Below, piece by piece: positions 45,848 through 46,634 of a DNA stretch of 46,634 nt (its first letter is position 1; each line of letters starts with the position of its first letter). The DNA is from Endozoicomonas acroporae (GTDB lineage: Bacteria; Pseudomonadota; Gammaproteobacteria; Pseudomonadales; Endozoicomonadaceae). Where the stretch lies: NCBI RefSeq assembly GCF_002864045.1, contig NZ_PJPV01000067.1, positions 1 through 46,634 on the forward strand, read 5' to 3'. The notes under the pieces are model-generated. The model ran no database searches, was not told the origin of the DNA, and saw only the letters and a program-made list of their open reading frames with translations. A program made the position numbers and the translations under genes.

Positions 45848-46087
45848 ATGCCTATCCATGAAGAAGTCCGAAAAATAAGCACAGGTTATAGAATATTAGC
45901 TTTCTTCATAACTTTTTCAGGCTTGTTAGCTTTAGCCAGTGCCCTGCTTTACGGCATGGATGAAGAATTAAGTATTGGCTTTCTGCTTATGTTTATAGTT
46001 CCAACGTTATTGATATATATTTTTGGACTAATCACATTTACCGGCTACCCACCAAAAGTGCTTCTCTGGACATTAGAGAAAAAGTGA
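45848..46087 (+). CDS. Small two-helix membrane protein, candidate immunity protein
   Basis: The 79-residue product has two hydrophobic segments (ILAFFITFSGLLALASALLYG and SIGFLLMFIVPTLLIYIFGLI) and short charged ends. The ATG at 45848 has GAGG 7 nt upstream. It follows the toxin gene after 82 nt, the place where immunity genes of polymorphic toxins lie. I recognise no family. Membrane immunity would suit a toxin acting on or crossing the inner membrane, but this is only position-based inference. Confidence 0.6.
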   Translation: MPIHEEVRKISTGYRILAFFITFSGLLALASALLYGMDEELSIGFLLMFIVPTLLIYIFGLITFTGYPPKVLLWTLEKK

Positions 46088-46095
46088 CTCTGTAA

Positions 46096-46146
46096 GTTAC
46101 TCAGGGTTCCGATACCGAAGCCGGAACCTCGGCCTTTGAGTACCAT
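46096..46146 (+). pseudogene. Fragment of a second YD-repeat gene
   Basis: Nine nt after the immunity candidate, a short stretch reads VTQGSDTEAGTSAFEYH. It matches TQGSHSETRTSAFEYH encoded near 42289-42336 in the large toxin. It has no start and then runs into the orphan C-terminal module in a different frame. It is a remnant of another Rhs-like allele left by recombination or deletion. Confidence 0.65.
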
Positions 46147-46633
46147 TGGTGGAACAACGTCAGCGTTGACAGGTGGTAAGTTTGCTAATGGTGCGAGAAC
46201 TGCGGCTATGGCGCATTTGTTTAATGCTGAGGGCAAAAGGACATTTGAAAGAAACCCTTTTACAATCATAGGAAAAGAATTTCCTAAATGGTGGGATAAG
46301 AATGTTTCACAACCTGTGGGCAACGTGGTAGATGGTTTTATAGCAAGTGCAAAAGAAAACTTAACTGTTAAGGCTGGCTTTGAAGGTGCTTATGGTGCAG
46401 GAGGAACGGCTCAATTCACGACAAATTTGAATGGTGATATGGGGTATGAAGTTACCTATAACAAAGGAGTTATGTTAAACCCAATTGGTAGTATTGGGGG
46501 TGACGTTTATTCTTCTGGCAAGATAACAGGCTTTTTTCAATCTGTTGAATTTTGTGCTATTGGCTGCGTTAGTATAGAAACCAATTATCAAGATTGGCAG
46601 CAATTCCCGACGATTACACGACAATATCCATAG
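46136..46633 (+). CDS. Orphan Rhs-type toxin C-terminus (no proper start)
   Basis: The 165-residue frame opens with the pre-toxin junction (IGGTTSALTGGKFANG, then ARTAAMAHLFNAEG) also found at the end of the main toxin. It continues into an unrelated tip (KRTFERNPFTIIGKEFPKWW ... QFPTITRQYP). The nominal TTG start at 46136 has no ribosome-binding site and lies inside the Rhs fragment, so it is probably not translated alone. It looks like a stored alternative tip that could be joined to the main gene by recombination in the shared junction. The tip's activity is not recognised. Its own immunity gene would be expected just past the window. Confidence 0.6.
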   Translation: MSTIGGTTSALTGGKFANGARTAAMAHLFNAEGKRTFERNPFTIIGKEFPKWWDKNVSQPVGNVVDGFIASAKENLTVKAGFEGAYGAGGTAQFTTNLNGDMGYEVTYNKGVMLNPIGSIGGDVYSSGKITGFFQSVEFCAIGCVSIETNYQDWQQFPTITRQYP

Positions 46634-46634
46634 C

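Overview
The window looks like chromosomal DNA of a marine gammaproteobacterium. The Deo enzymes, GlmU/GlmS and the Tsx-type porin read like close relatives of the enterobacterial and vibrio proteins. The large secreted adhesin, OprD-type porin and SpvB/YD-repeat protein would suit an Oceanospirillales lineage such as Endozoicomonas. That genus is a guess and nothing in the window proves it. No rRNA, tRNA or CRISPR array was seen.

Layout. (1) 1-3.7 kb: the 3' end of a giant RTX/VCBS adhesin followed by a TolC-family outer-membrane channel (type I secretion). (2) 3.7-15.1 kb: nucleoside scavenging. A LysR regulator closely resembling PunR diverges from deoC-deoA-deoB-deoD. After it, on the minus strand, come a META/DUF4377 lipoprotein, an OprD-family porin, a UshA-like protein that has lost most catalytic residues, a Tsx-family nucleoside porin and a TrmB-family regulator. 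(3) 15.3-17 kb: a membrane-anchored endonuclease/exonuclease/phosphatase-fold protein. (4) 17.3-20.7 kb: glmU-glmS. (5) 20.69-28.5 kb: a Tn7-like transposon core, tnsABCDE, inserted exactly 25 nt after the glmS stop codon. A recognisable Tn7-type terminus marks the junction. tnsC is split into two frames by what looks like a programmed -1 frameshift signal. (6) 28.5-39.1 kb: a type II secretion system, gspD-H-I-J-K-L-M-G-E-F on the minus strand with gspC divergent. (7) 39.2-46.6 kb: a 2182-residue Sec-signal-bearing SpvB/FG-GAP/YD-repeat (Rhs-like) polymorphic toxin directly downstream of gspC, then a small membrane protein (candidate immunity), a fragment of another Rhs copy and an orphan toxin C-terminus.

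How it may fit together. tnsE and gspF converge with only 23 nt between them, and no opposite transposon end was found by eye to the end of the window. The simplest reading is that the secretion system and the toxin locus are cargo of the Tn7-like element. gspC and the toxin gene are co-oriented, 85 nt apart, and the toxin has a Sec signal. The working hypothesis is therefore a mobile module in which a dedicated type II secretion system exports an Rhs-type polymorphic toxin with exchangeable C-terminal tips. The gene content and junctions are seen in the sequence; the export route, toxicity and mobility are inference.
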